From Vibrio sinus (GTDB taxonomy: Bacteria > Pseudomonadota > Gammaproteobacteria > Enterobacterales > Vibrionaceae), in NCBI RefSeq assembly GCF_023634645.1, contig NZ_JAMKMR010000017.1, positions 26,752 to 90,751 of the forward strand: 64,000 nucleotides of DNA, in the 5' to 3' direction. This document shows positions 41,795 through 50,516 of the stretch, in pieces; positions within the stretch are counted from its first letter, which is position 1, and each line of letters starts with the position of its first letter. Made by a program: the position numbers and the translations under genes. The notes under the pieces are model-generated. The model ran no database searches, was not told where the DNA came from, and worked only from the letters and a program-made list of their open reading frames with translations.

Positions 41795-43324
41795 ATGGCA
41801 TTATCAGTAATTTATAGCCGAGCTTGTATTGGCGTTGAATCTCCACAAGTAACAGTAGAAGTGCATATTAGTAATGGTATGCCAGGCTTTTGTTTGGTCG
41901 GTTTGCCTGAAACGACAGTGAAAGAATCAAGAGATAGGGTGCGCAGCGCGATCATTAACTCGCGTTTTGAGTTTCCCGCTAAACGCATTACGGTCAACTT
42001 GGCGCCCGCCGATCTACCTAAAGAAGGTGGTCGATTCGATTTGCCGATCGCGTTGGGTATTTTGATTGCTTCTGAACAAATTTCATCGACCATGATTGAG
42101 AAAAAAGAGTTTGTCGGAGAGCTGGCGTTATCTGGAGAGCTGAGGCCTGTGAAGGGTGTGTTACCTGCGGCATTGGCCGCCAACCACGTTGGTCGAAGTT
42201 TAGTGGTGCCTCAACAAAATGGCGATCAGGCGGCGTTGGTTGGTAAAGACAAGCATAAGTCCGCGCGCACTTTGCTAGAAGTGTGTGCAGATTTATGCGG
42301 CCAACAACCCTTGGACTTATTTCAGACTCAAGCCAATGAGCAAACCACTAAGGAAAGCAGAGATCTGCGCGATATTATTGGCCAGCAGCAGGGCAAGCGA
42401 GCACTAGAAATTGCAGCAGCTGGTAATCACAATGTGTTGTTTTTGGGCCCACCAGGCACTGGCAAAACCATGCTGGCTTCAAGATTGTGTGATTTGCTGC
42501 CCGAGATGAGTGATGCAGAAGCGCTAGAAACGGCCTCTATCGCTTCGCTGACTCAACAGGAGATTAATCATAATAATTGGAAGCAAAGGCCTTTTCGCTC
42601 ACCACACCATTCGAGTTCGATGGCGGCGTTAGTTGGTGGTGGGACGGTGCCTAGGCCAGGCGAAATTTCTCTAGCGCACAATGGCCTGTTGTTTCTTGAC
42701 GAATTACCCGAATTTGAACGCAAAGTGCTTGATTCTTTAAGGCAACCGTTAGAATCTGGTGAAATCATCATCTCTCGTGCACAAGGTAAAACCCGTTTTC
42801 CTGCCCGATTTCAGCTAGTCGGCGCGCTCAATCCCAGCCCTACAGGCTACTATGAGGGCAATCAAGCCCGTGTTAATCCACAACATATGCTGCGTTATTT
42901 AAGTCGTTTATCCGGTCCGCTACTTGATCGTTTTGACATGTCGATTGAGATACCTGCTCTACCTAAAGGCACGCTTTCCGAGGGCGGCGATCGCGGCGAG
43001 ACAACCGATGTCGTCAAGCAGCGAGTCGCTGACGCTAGACAGAGGATGCTAGATAGAAATGGCATGGCGAATGCTTTACTAGGAAGCCGCGATATCGATG
43101 TACATTGCCCGCTAAGCCGAAGCGACGCCGAGTTTTTGGAAAACGCATTGCACCGACTCGGGCTGTCGATTCGCGCTTATCACCGCATCATCAAAGTGGC
43201 GCGAACCATCGCTGACTTACAAGCCAGCCAAAACATTGAGCGGCAGCATATTTCAGAAGCCCTTGGCTATCGCGCGATGGACCGATTGCTTAAACGCATC
43301 ACGGACAACTCGATTGCTTGCTAG
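41795..43324 (+). CDS. comM: ComM/YifB family Mg-chelatase-like AAA+ ATPase
   Basis: A 509-aa protein; in Vibrio, ComM is a helicase that helps branch migration during natural transformation. An N-terminal Lon-like domain (about 20-140) precedes the AAA+ core with Walker A FLGPPGTGKTMLASRL, FRSPHHSSSMAALVGGG, Walker B LLFLDELPEF and the arginine region LLDRFDMSIEI. It diverges from the ilv operon across 209 bp with no obvious gene. Together with dprA it supports natural competence. Confidence 0.95.
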   Translation: MALSVIYSRACIGVESPQVTVEVHISNGMPGFCLVGLPETTVKESRDRVRSAIINSRFEFPAKRITVNLAPADLPKEGGRFDLPIALGILIASEQISSTMIEKKEFVGELALSGELRPVKGVLPAALAANHVGRSLVVPQQNGDQAALVGKDKHKSARTLLEVCADLCGQQPLDLFQTQANEQTTKESRDLRDIIGQQQGKRALEIAAAGNHNVLFLGPPGTGKTMLASRLCDLLPEMSDAEALETASIASLTQQEINHNNWKQRPFRSPHHSSSMAALVGGGTVPRPGEISLAHNGLLFLDELPEFERKVLDSLRQPLESGEIIISRAQGKTRFPARFQLVGALNPSPTGYYEGNQARVNPQHMLRYLSRLSGPLLDRFDMSIEIPALPKGTLSEGGDRGETTDVVKQRVADARQRMLDRNGMANALLGSRDIDVHCPLSRSDAEFLENALHRLGLSIRAYHRIIKVARTIADLQASQNIERQHISEALGYRAMDRLLKRITDNSIAC

Positions 43325-43512
43325 CTGTTTTAAACGATCTCCAGCACGACGAAAGATTAAATTCCAAGCAAAACCGTCGAACCAATATTCCAATGTTTTA
43401 GAGTAACTGTATAATGTCTTGCTGCTTTTTCTACCTGTTTTAGGTCGACAGGCCTAGGCTAGTCAAGGCTTCAAACGGATTTATCATTTCTCTATTACTG
43501 TTGTTATCAATT

Positions 43513-44385
43513 ATGTTGGCGTACCTATTACTTATTCTCAATGTGTTGTTAGTTGTGTTGAATTCGGCGTTTTGCTCTATCTTGATATGCATTATCGCTT
43601 TGTTTAAATTTGTGCTCCCAACAGCTGGATTAAAATCGATCGCCACACGCTTAGCCAATAAAGCCATGTGGTTGTGGGCAACCTTGAACTCATGGATATT
43701 ATCAGCGTCAAACCGAGTGGAGTGGGATGTTGAGGGCGTCGAAGGGTTAAGAAAAGATGGTTGGTATTTGATGATCAGTAACCATCTAAGTTGGACAGAC
43801 ATCGTGGTGCTGTGTTGTGTATTCAAGGATAAAGTGCCTATGCCAAAGTTTTTCTTGAAACAGCAACTGCTCTATGTGCCTTTTATCGGTATGGCTTGCT
43901 GGGCCCTAGACATGCCCTTTATGCGTCGTTATTCGCGAGAGTATCTGATACGTCACCCAGAGAAGCGCGGTCAAGATTTAGCTACCACTCGTCGCTCATG
44001 TGCCAAGTTTAAACACACCCCTACCACGGTAGTGAACTACGTGGAAGGCACGCGCTTTAACCATCACAAAAAGAAGAGCAATGGCTACCAGCACCTGTTA
44101 CAACCTAAGTCAGGTGGTATCGCTTATACATTGGCGGCGATGGGGGAGCAATTTGACAGTATTGTTGACGTGACTTTGGCCTATCCAGACAATTTAGATA
44201 AACCGTTTAAAGACATGCTGATGGGCAGAATGACGAAGATTGTGGTAAGAAGTCGTACCCTGCCCGTGAATGAGCAGGTCATGGGCGATTACTTCAATGA
44301 TAAGCCCTATAAACGTCAGTTCCAGCAATGGCTATCAAATGTATGGCAAGAAAAAGATGAGCTGTTAAAGGATATTCACAAATAG
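43513..44385 (+). CDS. YihG-like acyltransferase
   Basis: A 290-aa inner-membrane acyltransferase of the PlsC superfamily, YihG/LCLAT1 branch. An N-terminal hydrophobic hairpin precedes the catalytic NHLSWTD (NH-x3-D form), the FFLKQQLLYVPFIG block and VEGTRF (EGTR motif). It probably acylates lysophosphatidic acid. ATG 43513 is chosen; TTG 43501 is possible, and neither has a strong ribosome site. The TATAAT at about 43410 may be its -10. It is convergent with dsbA. Confidence 0.88.
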   Translation: MLAYLLLILNVLLVVLNSAFCSILICIIALFKFVLPTAGLKSIATRLANKAMWLWATLNSWILSASNRVEWDVEGVEGLRKDGWYLMISNHLSWTDIVVLCCVFKDKVPMPKFFLKQQLLYVPFIGMACWALDMPFMRRYSREYLIRHPEKRGQDLATTRRSCAKFKHTPTTVVNYVEGTRFNHHKKKSNGYQHLLQPKSGGIAYTLAAMGEQFDSIVDVTLAYPDNLDKPFKDMLMGRMTKIVVRSRTLPVNEQVMGDYFNDKPYKRQFQQWLSNVWQEKDELLKDIHK

Positions 44386-44417
44386 CCATCAACGAGCCAA
44401 AAGTCAGTGAGATTTTA

Positions 44418-44441
44418 AAAGGGGAAGCCAATGCTTCCCCT
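44418..44441 (-). terminator. Terminator between the acyltransferase gene and dsbA
   Basis: AAGGGGAAGC-CAAT-GCTTCCCCTT, a perfect 10-bp stem. On the minus strand it is followed by TTAAAA, so it serves dsbA best but may act both ways. Confidence 0.8.
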
Positions 44442-44467
44442 TATGCTTATTTAGACTTACTGGTGAT

Positions 44468-45166
44468 TTAATTGTGCGTGGCTGCGACTGTGTGAGTCTC
44501 TTCTGCGTGAGGCTGAGTTAGACTGGTTGATTTATCATCTTTGTCTTTTTTATCGCCCTTACCTGGATTGCCTTTTAGTAGGTACTTAACCAAGCTAATG
44601 TACTGTTTGACGGAAGTAATGGATTGCGTTCTTACCACGTACTTGTTGTTGACGATGACAGAAGGTACGCCAGTTAGGCCAGAGTCTTTAAAATCTTTGT
44701 CATAGCGTCTGACCTTGGAATCCACTGCAAAGCTGTTAAACACCGAGTTGAATTGATCGGCACTGACGCCAGCATTGACGAAGATCTGTCTTAATTCTGC
44801 GATATTTTGTGGTGCTTGATTCAATTTATGGATTTGATTGAACATGATTGGAACCAGTTTGTCCTGTACGCCTAGCTCGACCATAGTCGCGTAAGCTTTG
44901 CTCATATTCTCACCCATAGAACCACCCATGAAAGAGACATGTTCTTTTTGAAATACTACGTCTTTTGGCAGGTCACTTTTCAATTCTTGAATGATGGGCT
45001 CAAATGCATAACAGTGTGGACAATAAAAAGAGAAAAACTCCGTCACTGTTGGTTTAGCAGACTCGGGAAGCTTGAGCGTTGTATAGTTCACGCCCGCTTG
45101 GAAGGGGGCTGCGTATGCAGATACACTCAGCAATAATGTAGCAGCAAGTGCAAACAGCTTTTTCAT
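44468..45166 (-). CDS. dsbA: Thiol:disulfide interchange protein DsbA with C-terminal extension
   Basis: The periplasmic oxidase that introduces disulfide bonds. Residues 1-19 are a signal peptide ending AYA. The active site CPHC is at 49-52 and the cis-Pro loop is TGVPSVIVN. The thioredoxin fold ends near residue 199. A further 34 residues (GNPGKGDKKDKDDKSTS and a Thr/His-rich end) form a highly charged tail that standard DsbA (about 200 aa) lacks. It lies downstream of srkA on the same strand, 34 bp apart, as in E. coli yihE-dsbA. Confidence 0.96.
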   Translation of the reverse strand: MKKLFALAATLLLSVSAYAAPFQAGVNYTTLKLPESAKPTVTEFFSFYCPHCYAFEPIIQELKSDLPKDVVFQKEHVSFMGGSMGENMSKAYATMVELGVQDKLVPIMFNQIHKLNQAPQNIAELRQIFVNAGVSADQFNSVFNSFAVDSKVRRYDKDFKDSGLTGVPSVIVNNKYVVRTQSITSVKQYISLVKYLLKGNPGKGDKKDKDDKSTSLTQPHAEETHTVAATHN

Positions 45167-45200
45167 ATAAACTCCATTCTATGTTGTAATCGGCGACTAT

Positions 45201-46190
45201 CTACCATTGAGGTGAGAGTGAAAGTGTTGGTTCATTCAATGCCGCGATTTGTTCTTTAAAGGACAAAACTTGGTTCTCCCAATACTTTGGATCTGCAAAC
45301 CAGGGAAATGCAATTGGAAACGCAGGATCTTCCCACCTTTTTGCTAGCCATGCCATATAATGTACCATTCTCAGACCGCGCAAAGGTTCAATCAGTTTCA
45401 ACTCCGAAGAATTAAATTGTGAAAATTCCTGATACGCTTCCAAAATTGTGTCTAGTTGCGCAAGCTTATCGTGCCTTTCGCCACTGAGTAACATCCAGAT
45501 GTCTTGAATGGCCGGGCCATTTCTAGAATCATCCAAATCGACAAACATAGGCCCATCACGCCATAAAATATTACCTGGATGACAGTCTCCATGTAGCCGT
45601 ATGACCTGATGCTGGTTGTGCCAATGTGTTTCTAACTCAGTGATGAGCATATCTAAGTCATTAAAGAAGGCGGACTCTAAATGCATGGGGATAAAAGTGG
45701 AATTCTCCAACAATTTTCTCGGCTGATATAGGTATTCTTCTAAGCCAATTGTCGGGCGGTGCTGAAATTGGTAAACGCTGCTCACTTTATGGATACGACC
45801 TAGAAAGCGCCCAACGCCTTCGAGCTGGTCAAAGTTGTCGACTTCAAATTGGCGCCCACCTACACTGGCAAACAAAGCAAACATATAGCCCTGATAATGA
45901 TGCAACGTCTCGCCATTGAGCTGTATTGGTGGGGCGACGGGGACGTCGGCTTCGAGCAGTTCACAGGTAAACTTATGCTCTTCTAATATTTGCTCTTTGC
46001 TCCACCTTTGCGGACGGTAGAACTTCACCACATATCGCTGACGTTCCTCGTCGGTAAACTGGTAGACGCGATTTTCATAGCTATTGAGTGGTAAAAGGCC
46101 AGACTCTGCTCTGATACCGATACTTTCTAGCGCGTACCACATAAAATCTGGGGTCAGCGCATCAAAATTAAATGCTTGTTGCATCATCAA
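45201..46190 (-). CDS. srkA: Stress response kinase A
   Basis: SrkA (YihE) is an aminoglycoside-phosphotransferase-fold Ser/Thr kinase that counters stress death. In 329 aa it shows LLPLNSYENRVYQF, the catalytic loop RLHGDCHPGNILWRDG and the metal-binding FVDLDDSRNGPAIQD. It is the upstream partner of dsbA. Confidence 0.95.
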   Translation of the reverse strand: MMMQQAFNFDALTPDFMWYALESIGIRAESGLLPLNSYENRVYQFTDEERQRYVVKFYRPQRWSKEQILEEHKFTCELLEADVPVAPPIQLNGETLHHYQGYMFALFASVGGRQFEVDNFDQLEGVGRFLGRIHKVSSVYQFQHRPTIGLEEYLYQPRKLLENSTFIPMHLESAFFNDLDMLITELETHWHNQHQVIRLHGDCHPGNILWRDGPMFVDLDDSRNGPAIQDIWMLLSGERHDKLAQLDTILEAYQEFSQFNSSELKLIEPLRGLRMVHYMAWLAKRWEDPAFPIAFPWFADPKYWENQVLSFKEQIAALNEPTLSLSPQW

Positions 46191-46242
46191 TTGCGAGGTT
46201 CATTACTAAACCCAGCCCATCGTTGTGCCATTGTTGTTGCGA

Positions 46243-47682
46243 TTAGAGCTTTTCGATAAAGCGGCTTTCAACTTCAATGGTAAAGTGATTACTGTCCGAC
46301 AGTATAAACTGAATCTTTGAAACGGGTGAGCGGAGTTTATCCGGAGACATACCTAAAGTCATAGGCAAGCTCAGCACTTCCCCCGGCTGAACCCAGACTT
46401 GCTGCTTTCCATACCAGGAAGGTTGTTCAAGCCCTTTTATTGAAAGCGTGTATTGCTGTGGTTGCTGAGTTTTATTGAGTATTTTCAGTACATAGGTATT
46501 TTCAACTTCACCTGCGCTATTGACTCGATAGAGCTGGTTGCGATCTCGAAGCACTGATAGCCCGGCCGGGTCAATATAGCTTAGCTGGACAAAGAATAAG
46601 CCTACCATGAGCACCATGACCAACCCATAGCCGATCAGCTTAGGTCGCATCACTTTGGTTGAGTGGCCTTCGAGTTTGTTTTCTGTTGTATAACTGATGA
46701 GTCCTTTGTCATAACCCATGCGATCCATGGTGTGGTTGCAAGCGTCAATGCAAGCGCCGCAGTTAATGCATTCATATTGCAGCCCATTTCTAATATCAAT
46801 GCCAGTCGGACATACCTGAACACATAAGTCACAGTCCACGCAATCACCTAGCCCAAGCTGTTTAGGGTCTGCCTTTCGCGGTCTCGGTCCCCGATCTTCG
46901 CCCCGCTTAGTGTTATAGCCGACGATAAAGGTGTCCTTATCAAACATGGCTGACTGAAATCGCGAGTAAGGGCACATATGGATACACATAATGGAGCGCA
47001 TCCAGCCTGCATTGCCATAGGTGCAGGCTGAGAAAAATAACACCCAAAATGCTGGCCAAAAGCTCAAACTGCCAGTGAAGCTATCGAGCAGTAACTCTCG
47101 AATCGGCACAAAGTAGCCGACAAACGTCGCGCCTGTAACTAAAGCAACCGCCCACCAAGCGATGTGCTTGAGCGTTTTTCTGTAGATGAGCGACCGAGTG
47201 TAAGGTTGCGAGTCCTGTTTACGCCGCTTATTGGCACTGCCTTCTAGCTTCTCCTCAAACCAGATGTAGATAAAGGTCCAAACTGTCTGTGGGCATAGGT
47301 AACCACACCAGACTCGGCCTAAAAACGTGGTGAGAAAAAATAAGGCAAATGCGGCGACGACAAACAATAGCGCAAGTAGAGTGAGATCTTGTGGGTAGAG
47401 TGTGGTGTTAAAGAAATTGAATCTTTGCTCGCCGATGTCGATAAGAATCGCCTGATGGCCACCTTGAGTTATCCAGGGTGTCACTAGAAACAACGCCATA
47501 AAAAACCAGCCGCCATAGCGACGCAGTTTTTGAAAAACGCCGCTGCTGGCGCGTACATAAATTCTCTGGCTAGGATTGAATCGGTCATTATTGGTGCCAG
47601 CGCGCTTGCGAGCATGTTGTGCCGACTTTGGCCTTGTGGTTTCAGCGGAAACCTCTTTGACATTGATCTTGTCTTGGCTCAT
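46243..47682 (-). CDS. ccoG: Cytochrome oxidase accessory protein CcoG-like ferredoxin
   Basis: A 479-aa membrane iron-sulfur protein (RdxA/FixG type) involved in copper delivery to cbb3 oxidase. It has about five spans. The N-terminal membrane domain carries RVWCGYLCPQTVW, and two [4Fe-4S] ferredoxin motifs (CVDCDLCVQVCP and CINCGACIDACN) follow. The C-terminal ~110 residues are a periplasmic Ig-like FixG domain. It is not beside the oxidase genes. Confidence 0.93.
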   Translation of the reverse strand: MSQDKINVKEVSAETTRPKSAQHARKRAGTNNDRFNPSQRIYVRASSGVFQKLRRYGGWFFMALFLVTPWITQGGHQAILIDIGEQRFNFFNTTLYPQDLTLLALLFVVAAFALFFLTTFLGRVWCGYLCPQTVWTFIYIWFEEKLEGSANKRRKQDSQPYTRSLIYRKTLKHIAWWAVALVTGATFVGYFVPIRELLLDSFTGSLSFWPAFWVLFFSACTYGNAGWMRSIMCIHMCPYSRFQSAMFDKDTFIVGYNTKRGEDRGPRPRKADPKQLGLGDCVDCDLCVQVCPTGIDIRNGLQYECINCGACIDACNHTMDRMGYDKGLISYTTENKLEGHSTKVMRPKLIGYGLVMVLMVGLFFVQLSYIDPAGLSVLRDRNQLYRVNSAGEVENTYVLKILNKTQQPQQYTLSIKGLEQPSWYGKQQVWVQPGEVLSLPMTLGMSPDKLRSPVSKIQFILSDSNHFTIEVESRFIEKL

Positions 47683-47948
47683 ATGAAGGTCCTTCTTCAG
47701 GCGATATTAAATAGTGCGATGATTTGCTCGCCAACAAATACTCACCTTAGGGTATATTTTAACCTAGTGAAGAGGGTCTTGTTATCTGACGCAAAGATTA
47801 TTTGAATCATGGTTGGACCACTAGGCAGTAAACCGTGCTGCGTAAGGTATCAAACTCATGCTCAAATACCAATGCAAAAAGCTTATTTTCTATGTGGTTA
47901 AGGTCTAAGTTTGGCGGTTGGCGTTAACGAAACGTAAGATTGAAGGCG

Positions 47949-47978
47949 TAAAAAAAGCGCAAATGGTCACTGCGCTTT
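47949..47978 (-). terminator. Terminator in the ccoG-spo0M intergenic region
   Basis: Minus strand AAAGCGCA-GTGACCAT-TTGCGCTTTTTTT, a strong intrinsic terminator with no annotated gene immediately upstream. It implies a short transcript from about 48000-48260, holding the two small ORFs. Confidence 0.85.
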
Positions 47979-48009
47979 AATTTTGTGGTATTACATTGAT
48001 GACTATGTA

Positions 48010-48099
48010 TTACTTTTTCTTAGCGACTGGAATCGTAGCGAAGCCACTACGACGCGCACTGCGACTATAGTTTGCAAATCTAATAGGCGTGTGGTGCAT
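48010..48099 (-). CDS. Possible 29-aa basic peptide
   Basis: ATG 48099 to TAA 48010-48012; begins MHHTPIRFANYSRSARRSGF and ends AKKK, strongly basic (nine Arg, Lys or His in its last 25 residues). It lies 32 bp before the terminator at 47949-47978. Ribosome site is weak (TTAGGT). It could be a true small protein or an accidental frame in a small RNA. Confidence 0.4.
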   Translation of the reverse strand: MHHTPIRFANYSRSARRSGFATIPVAKKK

Positions 48100-48164
48100 T
48101 GGTTTACCTAACTATCCGACAATCCTTGTCAATTTATAGGCCTGAGTAATCATGAGTTGAACTT

Positions 48165-48260
48165 CTACTGCTTAATGAAGGGTGGCTCTTCTGGCTTCGG
48201 CCAATCCAAATCATTACCCAGGAATTTTTGATATGAAACATATCGCGCAAATAGTAGCAC
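48165..48260 (-). CDS. Possible 31-aa peptide or gene remnant
   Basis: GTG 48258-48260 to TAG 48165-48167. The end, FLGNDLDWPKPEEPPFIKQ, has the composition of an ordinary protein C-terminus. The frame opens only at about 48290, so it may be a decayed 3' end of a lost gene or a short protein. No good ribosome site was seen. Confidence 0.3.
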   Translation of the reverse strand: MLLFARYVSYQKFLGNDLDWPKPEEPPFIKQ

Positions 48261-48428
48261 TCGATACGGTATTGATCGATACTTAATCAATTAAATTTGA
48301 TCAAAGATACTAAAATAGTGAGATAGACCTAGTTTGTTATGAGCTATCTCAAAATTTGGACTCACAGCCCCGGGTTGCTTGAGTATAGTAAACCGGACTA
48401 ATATGAATTATTCCTAATGGAGGTGTAT

Positions 48429-49211
48429 ATGTCGTTTATCAATAAGACCCTCTCGAGTTTTGGTATTGGTTCCGTCAAGGTGGACTCGGTGCTACACCAA
48501 GAAGCGCTGTATCCAGGCCAAAAAGCCAATATCACCATTCATGTTTATGGTGGTGGTGAGCAACAAGAAATCGATAACATTCACTTAAAGCTATGTTGTC
48601 GCTATATCAAAGAAGATCTGGATGTGTCTTCTGGTACATTGCAGCGTAAGCACCAAAGTCATACGCTCGTGGCATGGGAGCTGCCGTACTCTTTTACAAT
48701 TGAACCTCGAGAAAGCAAAGACTTTGAGGTGGAACTGGATATCCCTTGGAACACGCCAATCACGGTTGGTGACACAAAAGTCTGGGTCGAGACAGATCTC
48801 GATATTCACAAAACGCCCGATCCGACCGATAAAGAAATACTCACCGTTCGTCCTGATGTCATTATGGATGGTGTTTTTTCGGCATTAGAAAATAAGGGGT
48901 TACGCATTCGACAGGTGGAATGTGAAGCTGTGGATGGTTTGCCATTACCGTATGTTCAGGAGTTCGAATTTGTACCAGTTGATGGGCCTTATCATGGCCA
49001 ATGGCGAGAGTTGGAATTGGTGTCACATTACACCAGTGATGGCATTCAAATGTGGTTTGAGATCGATAGAAACCGACAAGGAACCAAAGGCATGTTAGCT
49101 AGTTTGCTGGGCAAAGGGGAATTGGTACATCATTTATCGATCCCGTTAAATGTGGATGCCAAACAAGCAGGAGACTTAGTCATTCACTACTTAGAAGAGG
49201 TGTATACCTAA
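48429..49211 (+). CDS. Spo0M-like sporulation-control family protein
   Basis: A 260-aa cytoplasmic protein of the SpoOM family (arrestin-like beta-sandwich). Marks are FINKTLSSFGIGSVKVDSVL, HVYGGGEQQEID, IPWNTPITVGDTKVWVETDL and a C-terminal WFEIDRNRQGTKGMLASLLG. GGAGGTG at 48419-48425 sets the start at ATG 48429; an upstream ATG at 48417 overlaps this site. In a non-sporulating bacterium the role is unknown. Confidence 0.9.
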   Translation: MSFINKTLSSFGIGSVKVDSVLHQEALYPGQKANITIHVYGGGEQQEIDNIHLKLCCRYIKEDLDVSSGTLQRKHQSHTLVAWELPYSFTIEPRESKDFEVELDIPWNTPITVGDTKVWVETDLDIHKTPDPTDKEILTVRPDVIMDGVFSALENKGLRIRQVECEAVDGLPLPYVQEFEFVPVDGPYHGQWRELELVSHYTSDGIQMWFEIDRNRQGTKGMLASLLGKGELVHHLSIPLNVDAKQAGDLVIHYLEEVYT

Positions 49212-49298
49212 ACAAATAAGGTTTAACTTTTATTTGGGCTTACACGTGTAAGTCAAATGTGTGATACTGGGCAAGCGAGATCGGTAATGGGGTTCGTT

Positions 49299-49949
49299 AT
49301 GCAATCAGTATCTAATGGTTATACGCGAAGAGAAGAGTTGTTCAATGCGTTGACGCACGGGGCAGGCTTAGTTGTCAGTGTGGTTGGTTTAGTATTGCTG
49401 ATATTGAAAGCCGACTTCTATCATGCGGATGCTTTGACGGTGGCCAGTTACTCGATTTATGGCGCAAGCATGGTGCTGCTTTTTCTTGCCTCGACACTTT
49501 ATCATTCCATACCGTACCCCCAAGCCAAGCGATGGCTCAAGACGCTAGATCATTGCGCCATTTTCTTACTGATAGCGGGCAGCTATACGCCTTTTATGTT
49601 GATCAGCTTACGCACACCTTTGGCAATAGGTTTGATGGTGGTGATTTGGCTTTTGGCATTGGTAGGCATTGTCATCAAGCTGCTGTTTGTTTATCGGTTT
49701 AAAAAGGTTTCACTGGCCACTTATTTAATCATGGGCTGGTTATCTCTTATCGTGATTTACCAGCTTGTATTGCACGTGCAAATCAATGGGGTCATTTTGT
49801 TGGCCGCTGGCGGTTTAGTCTATTCGTTAGGCGCGATTTTCTACGCGGCCAAATCGCTGCCGTATAACCATGCCATTTGGCATTTGTTTGTCTTGGGTGG
49901 CAGCGTCTGTCATTACTTGGCGATTTATTGGTATGTCACACCGGTTTAA
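49299..49949 (+). CDS. trhA: Hemolysin III / TrhA family membrane protein
   Basis: About 216 aa with seven membrane spans of the PAQR-like hemolysin III family. It begins REELFNALTHGAG with the first conserved His, then LYHSIPYPQAKRWLKTLDHC, and near the end the HAIWHLFVLGGSVCHYLAIY histidines; these form a probable metal site. E. coli YqfA is a relative linked to fatty-acid metabolism. ATG 49299 is chosen (GGGG upstream); ATG 49287 and 49257 are alternatives. Confidence 0.9.
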   Translation: MQSVSNGYTRREELFNALTHGAGLVVSVVGLVLLILKADFYHADALTVASYSIYGASMVLLFLASTLYHSIPYPQAKRWLKTLDHCAIFLLIAGSYTPFMLISLRTPLAIGLMVVIWLLALVGIVIKLLFVYRFKKVSLATYLIMGWLSLIVIYQLVLHVQINGVILLAAGGLVYSLGAIFYAAKSLPYNHAIWHLFVLGGSVCHYLAIYWYVTPV

Positions 49950-49961
49950 CGTGCGGACATG

Positions 49962-50516
49962 TTAGCGAGTGGTCACTGCACTGATACTTGCTGAAATCTT
50001 ATAGTGTTTCAGTTGTTTGACTGGCAATGAAATCGTCCGACCCGGCTGATGAGTTTTCGGCCGCAAATACGTGCTGGCCATCCGTTTTATCGATTCCCAT
50101 ACATTCACCGATTGGGTGTCTAGAATCTGTCCGTTTTCATCTGCGACGGTTATCTTGATGGTCACTAAAATCACAGATTCAGTGCCTTGGTTGGTAATGG
50201 CGGTAGGGATGAGTAGCGAGCCCGATTGGTATCGCAGCGGCTCAAGTAATACATCTACACCAGATTGGGTAAGCTGTAGTGTAGGCTTCTGCTCGCCTAG
50301 GGTGGCAGTCGTGTAGCGATTTTGCTTTTCTATCACTGGCACCGCGGTTACCGGGATAACAGCTTGCTTATTATCGCTATCTTTTTGTACATACTGCCAG
50401 GTAAAGTCATCGTTGAGCTTTACTTGTCGACCATCTTTGAGCGTCACTATTTCTGCCGCGTGACACAAAGGTGTGGTCAGAGCTATCGCAAGTAACAGAC
50501 TTTTTTTACTAAACAC
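49962..50516 (-). CDS. Exported DUF3157-like protein
   Basis: A 184-aa protein with a signal peptide (residues 1-20, ending CHA). It has a short SH3-like start (IVTLKDGRQVKLNDDFTWQY) and a beta-rich remainder with TNQGTESVILVTIKITVADENG. I believe it belongs to DUF3157, known in Vibrio. It starts right beside the trkH stop on the same strand, so it is probably at the end of the trk operon. Function unknown. Confidence 0.75.
   Translation of the reverse strand: MFSKKSLLLAIALTTPLCHAAEIVTLKDGRQVKLNDDFTWQYVQKDSDNKQAVIPVTAVPVIEKQNRYTTATLGEQKPTLQLTQSGVDVLLEPLRYQSGSLLIPTAITNQGTESVILVTIKITVADENGQILDTQSVNVWESIKRMASTYLRPKTHQPGRTISLPVKQLKHYKISASISAVTTR

Noticed and set aside
48417..48428. Spo0M-like start at ATG 48417
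   Set aside because: That ATG overlaps the GGAGGTG ribosome site serving ATG 48429.
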